The notes below the pieces were generated by a model. That model did not search any database and was not told the origin of the DNA. It saw nothing but the letters and a program-made list of their open reading frames with translations. Shown here one piece after another: positions 12,452 to 43,170 of a stretch of DNA of 64,000 nt. The position numbers were made by a program, and so were the translations under genes. The stretch spans positions 2,294,001 to 2,358,000 of the forward strand of contig JASFXZ010000026.1 in NCBI GenBank assembly GCA_032209605.1, given 5' to 3'. Position 1 is the stretch's first letter. Each line of letters begins with the position of its first letter. This stretch comes from Mactromeris polynyma. Lineage: Eukaryota > Mollusca > Bivalvia > Venerida > Mactridae.

Positions 12452-15400
12452 TCTGCATCACCTAAATGCTTGTTGGTGATTTTCATCCATCATAGAAGCT
12501 TTAGACACTGATCTGTATCTTTAAAATGCTCATTGAATACTGAATAATGGAAGCTGTGGAATAGTGATCTGTATCACAGGAAAGCTTTCACACGTCCTCC
12601 AGGATGCTACAACAGACAATGATCATCAAGATATCAACTTTTTTGTCAAAGATACAGGTGTAGATAAAGTTGGTGGTATCTGTATGAACAGAAAAAATAT
12701 TCAGTTTCTTGGAACTTAACAGTACAGTTAGTGTGTTGCTGCCATTAAGAGAAGTGAAATCTAAAATTTCCTATAGAAATGCTTGTTTTGCTTGCACAGT
12801 GTTCATGTTCACATGAAAACGATTTCTAGTATTTTAGGTCATTTAGGCTCACCATTCACTTTAAAAGAAACAGACTGTGAACTTAGTTCCTGCAAAGCTT
12901 TAATTGTATTATAATTGATATTTACTGCAGATTATTTTGTATGTGATCAGTAGAACACCCAACTCATAACAGTTGAAATGTGCTTTGCATCTTACATGCT
13001 GCCACTATTTGCTCACATCTAAAGGAAACAAAGGGATGAAAGCTACAGACTTCATCAAGTAGTCTTTAATATTGTCATTTGGAGAAAACATTTAAGCACT
13101 TAATGTCTTTCGTAATCACACACTATACAGAGAACTGGGTCGGAAGTTGCCTAGCATTGATTGCCTTACGGGAATACATCGCGGGAGAACAGCATGCAAT
13201 ATACGTACCAGTTCCTTCCATGTACATATCTTGCACGCAAATAGTGTGAAACACTGATAAACCTGGTCTATCATTAGTGTTAAACATTTGTTAACGTCAG
13301 TCGAGTAACAGTGAGAAATTCTGAACTCTAAGGTAGAGTGAGTGTGTGAAACACACTGTGACTTGTACAAGCTGGAGTGTATAACACTCTGATACCTAAA
13401 CCAAGACGTGCACACTCCAAATCTAAGTATTGCCGACACTATTTTTCTGTGTCTTGCAATTACGTGAAATACTATCAGACTTGATTTAGCATTTTAGTGT
13501 GAAACACAATAACAGTCATTTTATGTTGTACATTGTATTACGTAGAAATACTATTCTAAAAGCAATATTTTAAAGTAGGAACTTCACAGTAATAGAACAA
13601 CGTTCTGTCTATAGATGTATAGATTATGCATGAATGCCTGAAGCAAAGTCTTAGTTGCTCTCACCCCTTATGTTAGACGGATTTTGTTGCATAATGTATA
13701 ATGTTTTATCATGTGAAGGTGTGATATTTGTGTCATACATACCGTATTTCTGTCATAATATTACTTACAATGTTAACATTTCTACTAAATGTAAAGGGTT
13801 CGACCATGGACCGGATATCTATTATTAAGTTGGTAGATTGACTTGTTTTGAATATTCAGAATTGCTTTATTATTGACTTGACCAAACTGTCCATACATTG
13901 ATATCGCTATTAGAAATGACTTTCCTGTTTGTTATGTGTTGTAAAATATTGAGGTTGAACTTTTTCAGGTTCAAAACTGGTCTCCCGTTCAAATATGTTA
14001 TGGATAAAATCTTGTGACAAAAATTCTCAAGTTATGTAGAAATGGAAAGAAATACTTGAGGTTTCAATACTGAGAACTCAGATCTTATTCTATCAAAGTT
14101 TTGTAACAGTGACCTTTTGATAATTGTGTTGGACTGCAATATTAAGCCACATGAAAGTTACAAAGCTTTAATAACCGATTTTGCAAAATATGACTTGCAT
14201 AATGAACTTAAAAATATGCATACTATTTATGTAGTTATATATTAATAAATGTTATGAAGTGTAGGAATTCTTGCATGTTACGGAATGTTTCAAGGGATAT
14301 TAAACTTGTGATTACACCATGTTATTAGTATGGTGGTTATTTGTGGTTTGGTTTGTGCAAAACCGTTGTATCTGACCGTGAAAGGAGAAGGCAGTTACCA
14401 TGGTTTTGTTCTTACCAATCAGTTTGTGGTTAAGTTTTGCTGTATAGCAATTTTATTGGGAAGTTTGGGTGATTTAAATATTGTTAATAGTTTATAGTTG
14501 CAATTATTCTGTTTGAATTGTTCTACAAAGTTTTGTGTAGAGAGATCTGTCGTTATGCACTGATTTTGAAATGTAAAGGGAGACAATTTGGTTTCTTTTT
14601 ACTTTGAAATACAAAGGGAGACAACTTGATTTCTGTCAAATATTAGTGATACTATAGTTAACTCCCCTTACATACTGAGCTGTGATATTGCTTTATTGAA
14701 TGAACTTTTTCTTGGCCAATATTAAGTAAATGTGGAGTATTAAGTTTGATGGTTAATGTGTAGATATTAAGCAATTGTTTTATTTTCAAGATTTCGTGGA
14801 ATGTGATCAAAACATGGCCGATGGCTCAATTTTAATGGTTCCTAGCTTAAACAAAGAGCCTTGTCTTTAATCAACTAAGTTTATATATTGGTTGAAATTC
14901 TTGTTTAATCCAATTTTAAGGGACGAGAGTAAAACAAGCTTATCTACAGCCCTTTTTCTGATTTTGGGGGAAGTTGGCAGGACCTTTTGAAATGGGGTAT
15001 TTGTGTTGTAAATTGCTCAATTGGGGGAATTTACAGAACTTTATATTACAAAATTTCTTGTATTTCATTGGATGCAAGATAAATTAAGCAAAACTGGATG
15101 AATTTTCTGTGTTGAGTGTTTAATATACGGCGCATATATTTACATTTAGACGAACAAAAATATGACTACTGCAGGAAAAATAACTGCAAAAAAATGTTTA
15201 CTGTTCAGAAAATTTTGGCAAAATCTGAGGGAAAAATTATACTTTACTCTTTGGGGAATGGGCTGAGTATCGGCCCTAAATTTGCCTTAAAAAAAGGGCT
15301 GATTTATTTATGAATAAAGAAGCATATAGGCATGTTTTGCTTTTACTCCTTACAATAAATCTTGTGTACATTGGTCATTCATATTTTCACATCCACAGTA
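12452..15400 (+). other. 3' UTR and downstream of the SH2 gene, 3' end not fixed
   Basis: Just after the stop there are two further imperfect copies of the stop-codon region (to about 12580). AATAAA polyadenylation candidates are at 14244-14249 and 15313-15318, so the transcript end is not determined. No ORF with recognisable domains is present. The minus ORF at 13116-13439 has no identifiable motif and is not called. Confidence 0.45.
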
Positions 15401-16545
15401 CATTGTACTATTTAGAATGTATATGATACCCTGGGCAAACTGACTGTAAAAATCTCTTACTCATGAATAATGAATGTGGTGCAATTCAGCCGCTTACTTG
15501 GCCACATGACACACACTTCATGCAATACGGAAATTAACGAAGAGTTACGGATGAAATTGCTGTTCTGAGCGATAGCTCTTCACAAAGAAGATTCCTTCTT
15601 TTTTGCTGTCTTCAATTTCATTGGTAGAGAAATACTAATGAATATGCATGCATTATGAATTTTCGCTAGCCAATTTGCCCGGGGTATCATATATGTTATG
15701 AATGCCTGGGTACCAAGGATGTTTTTTCATAGATTGAATGTAAATTTTTGGGTGTACAACTTGAACACTAGTTGTCAATTAGTGAATGTCTAATGTATTT
15801 GTATTTGCATGATTTGTAATTGAAATATAAAATATCATTATAAAGAATGATCTCTGGTCATAGAGAAAACTAGGGTTAGTACAGTGTATTACATAGGTAC
15901 TGATATTGTGATACAAATACAATCCATTGTCTATGAATGTTTAGTGTAAGTTTGTGCATCAACTGTGTGTGATTTTTATGGCTGCCATTTTGAGACTGCT
16001 AAAATACTCCGGATAAAATTATATAAATATATTTTTTTATTGTTTAATTTTACCCCTTTTGTTTGTTTATATTAATTTTTATGATTCAAATGATATAAAA
16101 CTTCATTTTTCATATGAAACACTTAGGCTTCATGCCTTTAATAGAATCGTGAAATTCATTTTGGGTCTCTCCGAACACCATTTCATCTTCCCGAACACCA
16201 TTGACCCAAGTTGTTAAAATCAATTACTTATGAAAGTTTCATTTTGTTTCAAGGATAATTGTGTGAAGCATACTATAGAATTGTTTTCATAAATGCTTTA
16301 TTTGTGTTGTATATGTACACAAATCACAGATTTAATGTTGTAATATCCTTAAAATACCAAATAAAATCTAGTCATATGTTTGTATATTTAATATATTGTG
16401 GTCATTGTTTTATTTTATGTAAGAGATTGGCTATTACCATTTTCACCCTCTGTTAATAGTGTAGAAATTCCAGATTGGGTTTGGAGTAATTCATGAAACT
16501 TGCTTTTGATTTTGTAATTTAACGGCAAGCATTTTTCGGTAACTA

Positions 16546-16631
16546 CAGTGAAACTTCAATAATAAGACCTCCACTGGGACCCTTGAAAACTGATCGTAAT
16601 ATTGAGATGGTCTTTATGTGAGGTTTTACTG
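16546..16631. mobile_element. MITE family B, short copy
   Basis: The ends 'cagtgaaacttcaataataa' and 'tgaggttttactg' are inverted repeats. At about 86 bp it lacks most of the interior found in longer copies. Confidence 0.82.
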
Positions 16632-18242
16632 TATAGCTTATAGAAGTTACTCTGATCCCTTTGACCTCTAATTTCACAGTTTGACTACTTGTCTATATTT
16701 TTCTTCAGCTTTCTACTCACTAAGTATTGTGAATATGCACGTGGTACAGTATAACTGCAAGGAAAAGGACCATTAATGCACAATTTGCTTGCCGATATTG
16801 ATATATTCTGTGTAAAAGTAGTTCAATATATTCATGCTTAAATATCACGATCAGGTTAATTTTAAAAAGCTATAAATTTGGTTGAAAACACTACTGTTTA
16901 AGTGTAGTGATGGCAAATTCATGAATCATGAAAGTGTAATCCAAACTTGGTTAACTTACCCTTTGTTAAATCTTATTTTCCTTATATATTGGTAGCATGA
17001 CTGCTATATCAACCTGCGTAAATTTCATTTACAAATTATATTAATATAGCGATACCTGTTTCGCCGATTTTTAAATTAGCCCTGGCCAAATGTCTGAAAT
17101 CGCTGATTTGCAAACATTTTGATCTGCGAAAATATTAAGTTATACAGTGTATTATAATAGTCCCGGACTAGTGTACATGTTAATTTTGACTTGTCTGACA
17201 TAGGAGGCTAGTTGTACAAGCATTTCAGGCTCGGATTGACAGTAAAGTAGGCATGATTAACCGACTTGTCCGAGATTTACTCCAACTCAACTGTTGGTAG
17301 CCCTAATCTGCAATTAGATTTGTCCGGGACGTCACCCTAGTGGATTTCTAGAGCCCTGACGTGGTTAAAGTCTAATGTTTATGTCACATATTCTTGATTT
17401 TCAGTTGTCCTGACAAATGAACATCAATTATCATTACACTAACATCTTTCACATCTTTTTTATATGTACAAGTTTCATTGAACCTTATCTGGAAATATGT
17501 TAATTACCATTATTGTGTGATCATTTGCATATCGAGGATTTGGTGTTAAACTGTTGTGAGTCAGTTTTGATAAAGAAGCAGTTTTCAGAATTTTGCACCA
17601 AACCGTTGCTATGGAAACTAACTGTTGTTAAAATTATATTTTTAGTTATAGAATCAGGTTGTTGTATCACATGTTAGTGTTGCATACATGCTTTTACTAT
17701 GTCATCCTTCATTTTTTGTGGTACTTAAAGTGGATTTGTGATGGGTTTTTTTTTGAAGAAAAAAGTTAAAACCTATAACATCAGGTATGAAATATTATTT
17801 TTTTGCTTTTCCTCAAAATTTGGATTAAGTGAAGTTACCATAAATCTTACTACATTTTATATTTTTAATGTGTTACATTAGGTGAGAGCGAAACATGTGT
17901 ATCTGCTTCTATTAGTTTATCCAGGTAAACTTGTTTCCCTCTCACCTCTTCGAGTTCTACTAAATTTTAGGAATACTTTTGCGACATTGAAACGTAGAAG
18001 ATAAATGTACACGGAACCATTTTCAGTATTGTGTGATCATTCTTGCCTGCTTTCACATCACTGTGTATATATGTTTAGTATTATTTATTGCTTATAAAAA
18101 TGAATTATTTTTTATATTGTATTTTTTAATTTGCTGAAGTACAATGGTAGCATTACTGTACCACACCTTTTTGTATTTTATAGTTACTTTACTGTATTTT
18201 AATACTGTTTCCAAGCAACAATGTAAATCTCTGTTATTTTTT

Positions 18243-18330
18243 GGTGACGATTTCATGGAAGATATTAAGTTTACTGAGAATTGGCCTATACTGTCAGAAA
18301 TATCTTATTCACATCTGACTGTCTGTTTTG
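18243..18330 (+). repeat. Dispersed duplicate, copy 1
   Basis: The stretch around 'ggtgacgatttc.tggaagat' and 'cctatactgtcagaaatatc' recurs at 20397-20480 with few differences. Its nature is unknown. Confidence 0.85.
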
Positions 18331-18501
18331 TACATGTCAGCAAAGTAAGGTTCTGTTTATGTTAAACTTCTTTTAACTATCATATTTTAGATAAATTAAA
18401 GTTTTGAACAATCTTGCATACAGTCAGTGATCAGATGTTGTTAATTCTATTCTGCTCAACATATCAGCAATATGTGTGTCACTGATCTACATTATCATAT
18501 A

Positions 18502-18641
18502 CAGTAAAACCTCAATAATAAGACCACCCTTGGGACCCTTGAGAAATGGTCTTTATATTGAGGTTGAATGAAGAGCAAAGACAGTGAAAATGGACTTGGA
18601 AATTGTTAATTTTGAGGTGGTCTTTAAGTGAGGTTTTACTG
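18502..18641. mobile_element. MITE family B copy
   Basis: It starts CAGTAAAACCTCAATAATAA and ends 'gtgaggttttactg', with TA on the right and a matching left context. It includes 'ggacccttgagaaatggtct', shared with the copy at 23352. Confidence 0.88.
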
Positions 18642-20396
18642 TACTGATATTTATAATGTTATACATGTATATGTCTTTTATTTTAATGAGCCACCGTATG
18701 AACACAGCATAATGTGCCATATTTCACATGCTGCAAAAATAAAATCTATCAAATTTGTATATGCATGATGTGAGCTTTAGTAATTGACATTGTCAGCTCA
18801 TTTACTGCTTTCAAAGAATGTTAAAACTTAGCAAGGGAGATAACTCTTGTTGACAAATTATTTTTGAAGTCTTATTTTATTGTGTTATGTATTTTATTTA
18901 GATGCAATGTTTGTATCTCGATCACTATCTCTCTTGGCTTTGTTTCCTATTGCCTGTTAGACAATTCCTCTGACAATTATTGTGGATGTACTTATTCAGA
19001 TCAGTTAAAATATCCAGTCTTCATCCTACTGCGGGTATGAAAAAAGGCACTGATTCTGCACCTTGTTCATTCAAGTTCCTGTTCATTTTCAACGCTTGAA
19101 TTGTTGTTTAATAAGTACACACAAACCTAAATATGTGCTGTATGTAGCTGTCAAAATAATTCCGTATTAACTGAAGTTATGAAACAAATAGTTTTAATTT
19201 GTGGCCTTAACTGTTAGTTATACTTTACTGTGTGTTTTCCAGGCTTGTTTAAGCTTTACCCTCCATGAAATGATGTATATTATGTTTTGTTATTGTTGCA
19301 GTTATAGAATTTATGTGTTTGTATTAATCTTGCCCTTGAAAAAATAATAAAATTTCCTTCCTAAATATAACATGTTGTTTTCAATTGGCAAGTTGACTTT
19401 GTTGAGTCCATGTGAGAATCTTCAGTTAAGGTACAACTATGTGTTCCATGCAGTGTTGGTCAGTCATGGTGTTTTTAGTTGTTAGATAGTACAAATAGTT
19501 CTATAGAAATATTCGACAGTCACATCGCCTTAATACAAAAACTACCTGCATAACATACTCAATACTGGTAGTTATCTTTACCCCGCAGTAAAATTTAATG
19601 GTTCAACAATGGACAAAACTGGTTCGTACCTTCTGTGAATCTGGAAGTGTTGAATACAAAACCAGTGTTCAATACCGAACAACTTCTGTGATTTCAGCGC
19701 TTTGATTTGAACTATATACCATTGGGACACACCCACATAGGCTACCAATGGACCAATCAACATCATTGTTTAGTTGTATTTTATTTAACTATTAAATAAA
19801 ATATTGGTGCTAACATGCACAGTCATACAAGTATACGTCTTACAACCGTATGTTAATAGTAAATAGAAAATAGTGCAAAAAAAGGAAATGCGAGGATGCC
19901 TACAACCGCTGTTGCATAGATTTAGCGGCAAACATGGGAATTGTTATTGAAATAATACACTGTCCTATGTAGAGCTATCGTTCATTTCAAAGCAGTGAAA
20001 TAGTCTGAGACACATTGTCATGTCGATTTTTTCTTCAAATTAATTCCACTATATGTTGATCAAGATGTGGTTATAGTATGACAACATTAGTCATTGTATG
20101 CTGTAGTAACTACTATCATTGTAGTATGTACCAAATTGCTAGTACATTTAGGCAGCTATGTATGATTTTCTTGAATAAAACAAATTGCATTTCTTGTAAA
20201 AAAGACAAATAAAATACTAAAATAGGTTCATATAACATTTTGAATGATTATATACGAGTATATGATAATGCAATATAATGTGAGTATATCCGATTAATGA
20301 AAGCAAATTGTACCATCGCTTACCCCCCTTGATTCAAAGGATACAACTGGTATATTCTCTCAATAATTGGAACCATGTAAACTTTTGTTATATATT

Positions 20397-20480
20397 GGTG
20401 ACGATTTCTTGGAAGATATTAAGTTTACTAAGAATGTGCCTATACTGTCAGAAATATCATATTCACATATATGACAACAA
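20397..20480 (+). repeat. Dispersed duplicate, copy 2
   Basis: Second copy of the segment at 18243-18330, in the same orientation and about 2.1 kb away. Neither copy has an ORF with a recognisable domain. Confidence 0.85.
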
Positions 20481-21415
20481 GAACACCTGGGCTTTTCCGT
20501 CACACTTTTGTTTAGTACAACAGAAAACGCATGCATCTTCCAAATGTTTTCGACAACGCCAATTACATAAAAACAATATTATCTGAGCCTGTCCCTACGC
20601 AACAAGCAATTTCAAAAAATATTTTGAAGTGTAAGATAATTAATCTGATAATAAAGTCAGTCATGCATGCACTTCGAACAGATTCCTGTCAACATTGGAT
20701 ATCTTTTTGTGATAAACTTAAGTACCATTTTATTAACTTTATACCCATAGTAATTCAGATAATACAACATTTAGCGTTCTATACCTACTATAGAGTTTTT
20801 ATTACAATTATATTGAAAGTTATAATATGTAATGGGAATACTTAGCATTTTAAATCATGAATTTTTCGCTCAAAGTGGAAACCAAAGTTGGCAACAAATG
20901 AAAGGCCCATGATAATTTCAATTGTAGATTCTTATGTCAATAACGTTCATGTCTCTTTATCCTTTTTTATAAATATGTGACGTTCTCTTCTTTTTATACA
21001 TTGGCAAAATATGGTACAACTTTGTACAGTTCCAAAATTCATAAAATTCATAATACCATTAACAAAGACATGTCTGTGCCATTAATTAACAGTCCGTACA
21101 CGTGCCATTAATTACCACCGTGTTGTTAAATTGTTTATCTTTGGTTACTAAACAAATCTGTCAAAAACTGTAAACCAGTGTATTATTAAAAGTTGAAAGC
21201 GAGCCAATACTTTCCAAGTTTAACACAATATTCCGATTTTGAAGATCAAGGCCAAGTAGTCGCTCAATAAGGGTGATAGAACATGTACATGAAGATTAAA
21301 CATTTTTATGGAAAACAAATCCATCAAAACAAGAATGACAACCCTGTATATTCTTGAAAGTTAGCTGCTACTTTGACAAAATAGTCTATGTTGAAGATGA
21401 AACTTCAGTGGTCGC

Positions 21416-38833
<17,418 letters not shown>

Positions 38834-41158
38834 GGTGACAGGGTCTGTTCAATAATTCCGAAATCCGAGTGAATTATGGAAGGGAAAACTTCTTAGCTGA
38901 AACTTGAAACAACACTTAAATGATGCAGTTATATTGGTACAATAATACAACATTCTTACTAAATTCAGAACACGCACAGGTCAGATTAACTACAATACCA
39001 GGCTTATCAACGACCAACTATTTGAATTAAGTATGTGAATAACTCTGCATACTGTGATACCAGCATTACTTAAATCCAGTCCTTTATCTATAAAACAGTT
39101 ACTTTTCTGAAAACAGCTCACATAAATTGGACAAATGACTGTCATATTATGACACATGAATCAAAGATGCAGAACAAATAGTTTTCCATGGATTATCTTC
39201 AGTGAAATTGTCACGGAGCACATACATCGCCTCATCACTTCGTGAGATGGAATATATTGATAATATAGAGGGTGTTCACGCAGTTTGTTCACAAAGTTTG
39301 AATTATGTCACTGGTCTTCGTATCTTAAACATTTTCACTGCATCGGAAATTTGTTCACGTCAACCCTTTAAAGTATTCCCCCTGCACAGATACACACTTT
39401 TGAAGTTTTAAACCTAAAATGCTGCAAGTCTCCCCTTGGTATACTGTTGAGACACTGAACAATGGCAGAACCAAGGGCACTTCTAGTAGCATAGCGCTTA
39501 CCTCAGAGCATTTTTTTAGCAAGGGAAATAATAAAAAGTCATAGGGCTTAGGTTAGGGGAATAAGGTGGGTGTTCAACTTGAATAACATTTTCTTGTTCT
39601 AAGAAAGATTGTACACTTTTACTTTTGTGGGCTAAAGCATTGTCATGAATAAGCTGTATGCCTTTCAAACCTTTACCTAGGCGTTTATAGATGTGAAATG
39701 AGAACTTAAAAGTGTGACACCGAAAGCATTCATTAAATCAATATTTGCTTGAATTTTTAGAATGTAAATGAGACCCGGTTTTAACCCGTACCTAATATTA
39801 CATTATACTTGTAACTACTATTTGAATATGCTAACGATATGCTAACACGATTTCAACGTATGCTTAGTCTGCCTCAAAATTAGGAAAAATATTTTCAAGT
39901 TCATAATCACTATTTTGCTTTTTATTTAACTCAATATTAAGACCACCTCAAAATTAAGAACACAATTTTCAAGTCCATTTTTACTGTTTTGCTCTGTATT
40001 CAACCTCAATATTAAGACCACCTCAATAAGAAGACCAGTTTTCAAAGTTCCCATTTGTGGTCTTATTATTGAGGTTTTACTGTAGATTTCACAAAGAAGT
40101 CATGTGTATGAAGCGTGAATAACCTTCAATACACAATACTGTATACACAAATTATTATGTACGCAATATCATCTGATTGAATTTTCGAGGTTATTTACAT
40201 CAAATCTAGGGCTCAGCAATATTATAATAGACTATTTAAATAGTATCTGGTTTCAATGTTTGTAAATATTGCAGGTATTTATTTTCTCGACTGAATAAGA
40301 TCACATGCAAAAGTTAAAAACTAATGTTGTGGCTATGTTTAGTGTGCTTAGCATTGCAAAGATAATCGTGAACCTGCTTACACAAAATGCATTTGCACGT
40401 AATGAAATATATGCATGTCCAGTAGTTTATAAAGGACAGCGCAAGCTTTACACGAAGTCAAAAGTGGACTTTTCGATGATGATTTAAAATCAAGTACACA
40501 TAAGATATTGTAAAATTAGCAAACATATATACACATAACATCAAGCGAAATTATTCCGGCCCGAGGGACCGTGAGGTAGTGAGTTTTTCCATGGCACCAC
40601 GTGACCAGTACATGCCACGCTCCGTAAATCAGTACTTCTAAACCCCGATAGAAACACCAAGACGCTTCACCGGGGCGGTTCACACATCGCTGACTGCAGC
40701 TTTGTCGAGGCATAGGAGCAAAGCATAGAGTGTATGTTTAAAGTCAACGAAAAACCTAGTATTTCATAAGACATGGAACTTGTACATTGCTTTTTGCAAT
40801 TCGACTAAAATACTTGTTCAAGAAAGATGTTCGGTATTTGTGGAAAGCGCATTACATGATGCCTTGAACAGTGTGGAGTTAGCAGTAATAGCAGTAACAG
40901 TAGTAATACTGATTGAAGAGGTATACGTTTACAGCAAGTTAATACAACGATAAAAAAGCACTTCGGTAATGTTGAACAGTATCACAAAAAACTGGCTGTC
41001 GGCGAACTTTTTACGTTGCTAATCATTTGTATATCCATCGATGCGATGTACCATTACAATCATTTGCACATTAATATTGTCTTTAATGCAAGAATTTGGA
41101 AAGGAAAATAATCGGTAATGGTGTTACATGGTGCAAAGCTTTTGCACGTAATGAAATA
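38834..41158. other. Region upstream of the SLC5 start, mostly non-coding
   Basis: It should include the SLC5 5' UTR and promoter, but I see no convincing TATA box or CpG-rich core. A GC-richer stretch at 40540-40713 carries a 65-codon ATG ORF on the minus strand (40713-40516) with no recognisable domain; it could be an upstream exon or chance. The family B copy at 39872-40082 is listed separately. Confidence 0.4.
39872..40082. mobile_element. MITE family B copy with internal partial duplication
   Basis: It contains two tandem versions of 'ttcaagtccattttactgtt ... caatattaagaccacctca' and ends 'attattgaggttttactg' followed by TA. The left end is degraded. Confidence 0.82.
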
Positions 41159-41247
41159 CAGTCGGACCTCGTTTGTTCGACAACCTTCTATCCGATCCGA
41201 ATACTTGATATCATCCGAAATAAATATCATGTCCCGATGTACCTTCT
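41159..41247. mobile_element. MITE family A, truncated left half
   Basis: It starts CAGTCGGACCTCGTTTGTTC and follows the family through 'tcatgtcccgatgtacctt', then diverges. The right inverted repeat is missing. Confidence 0.82.
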
Positions 41248-42022
41248 TCATGGCCTTATATGTCCGTGATGACATACACTCTCTGTACACGAAGTCAAAC
41301 ATCTGGAATTTTCGACTATAATGGACCAGGGAGGTACATTGGACCAAGATAATAAATTATCTTATCAACTGCACGGACATATTAACCATGGATTGGAAAC
41401 TGTGCTGATAACAAGAAATAATTTACCCACACTCCTTAGCGCGCTCGGTAAATATCGTGAATTTCTACCACTTTATCGATCGGCGATAGTCGGCAATCTC
41501 CGTTCATTTCCGTCTATTGCTGGCTCTGTTGGTTAGCACTTAAATGTCCGTGAAATTACCTATTGATCTGTGTAATTCTTAATTGTCTAAATGTAGTAAT
41601 TTAAAAATTTAAGAAATCATTAAATGTGACCATTACGGCGGACCAAAATGTCAACTTATCTCGATTCAGAAATAAAATGGCGGACGTCGCAAATTTTCTA
41701 TCGTGGGTTTGATCTCGAAAGAAAATCTCGCCGTTCGCGAGAGTTCAAACAAATCTTAACACACATAGTAGGACGTTACCAAGCCATGTTTTATATATCC
41801 GTGTCAACTGCAAACAAATTATAATCCCATCTACGAATGTGGCATTCATAATCAACACATGCACCTCTATGCAAAAATCAAATTGTGACAGATGTGTCTT
41901 ATACAATTTACAAAAATAACTAAAAAGTAAGCTTACACACTGCTTCTTAATTTGAACATTTAAAGTGTGTATCATGCCTTATATAGTGTTAGCTACTAAA
42001 CAGACATACACGCACATATATG

Positions 42023-42200
42023 CAGTCGGACCATGTTTATTCGACGACCTTCTGTCCGAATACTTGGTATCATCCGAAATAAATATCTGTCCCGATGTAT
42101 CTTCTAATGCATGTCAAATTGAAATGGGCTATTCGAAACCATGTATTATTCGACATAAACAATTCGGACCTGGTGAATTCGAATGAACGAGGTCCGACTG
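42023..42200. mobile_element. MITE family A, full-length copy
   Basis: It starts CAGTCGGACCATGTTTATTC and ends GAACGAGGTCCGACTG (preceded by 'aatt'), followed by TA. The arms 'ctattcgaaaccatgtatta' and 'attcgacataaac' are kept. It is one of the least degraded copies. Confidence 0.88.
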
Positions 42201-43015
42201 TATATATATATAATTATAAACTTTCACATGCATACATAATATGAACATAAAACAATATAACAAATCATCTTACCTGTTTACTGTCGTCTGCGCGGGAGAG
42301 TATATGCCCGAATATCTCGTCTTTAAAGTGTTTAAACAAGTTTGTTATTCAAATGATTGTGTACTTTACTCCAAGTTTTACATAGTCAATGGAGCGGCAC
42401 GCGCAATGCGCTTTCTATATGACTGAAGATGACGAAAAAATACGTATTTTGTTACTGAAGGTTTAGTTCGAGCGTGACTCTTTTTGTCGCAAGCTTTTTG
42501 TCTATTTTTGCTGAGGTGTCAGATTTCTCAAACTTTGTTTCTGAGATACAGAACCAAGACGCTTTGGTAGATAGCAGAAGGTGACATACGGTACTATGTT
42601 CCGTGCTCGTGCCTTTTATTCTGTGCAAATACAGTTGGACCTTAAATAAGGCAACAAGAAAAAATAAAGATATTAATTAGACATAACCTTAACTACTGGA
42701 GATAGGGATAAGCAATAAAATAATAAAAACAGGAATAAAATATAAATTAATATATTAAGAAATGAAACAAATTTACGCAAATTTTCTGAAACATTTAAAC
42801 TTCTTTTACTTTTGCAACCTTCAACATACCAATCATTTTAAAAATTGACATTCTTATAGATAGTTCCCACATTTACAATATTTACCTCCAAGTTGTTCTG
42901 AATAGACGGCTTATTGATAGGCAAATGTCCTTCAAGTTTAGTAGGGAATATTATGTAAATGATGATAAAATAATCAGATATAAAAATAATTTATTCATTA
43001 CGCTCATGTGGACAA

Positions 43016-43170
43016 TTGGTTCAAAGAGTTGAAGAAAAAGTGGTTGTCACATGGAAATTCTCTTGGTATTTTCTCAATTATCACATATTTAGGAATCACT
43101 CCTATAAGTGTTTATCAGTCTTGCCCATCAAAATGGTGGATGATTCAGAACAAGGGAGGTAAATATCTAG
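43016..43170 (+). repeat. Dispersed family E copy
   Basis: It matches the reverse complement of 28921-29072 over about 150 bp, including 'cttggtattttctcaattat' and 'cagaacaagggaggtaaata'. Unclassified. Confidence 0.82.

Larger units (their letters stand above)
15401..21415. other. Intergenic region between the convergent SH2 and SLC5 genes
   Basis: The two genes converge on this interval. It holds two family B MITEs (16546-16631 and 18502-18641) and a duplicated segment of about 80 bp at 18243-18330 and 20397-20480. On the minus strand, AATAAA candidates for the SLC5 3' end are near 20728 and 20797. I see no exon or RNA gene. Confidence 0.5.

Noticed and set aside
40516..40713. 65-codon minus ORF upstream of SLC5
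   Set aside because: It has an ATG and is GC-richer, but no domain, no clear donor and no link to SLC5 exon 1. It is noted only in the region description.
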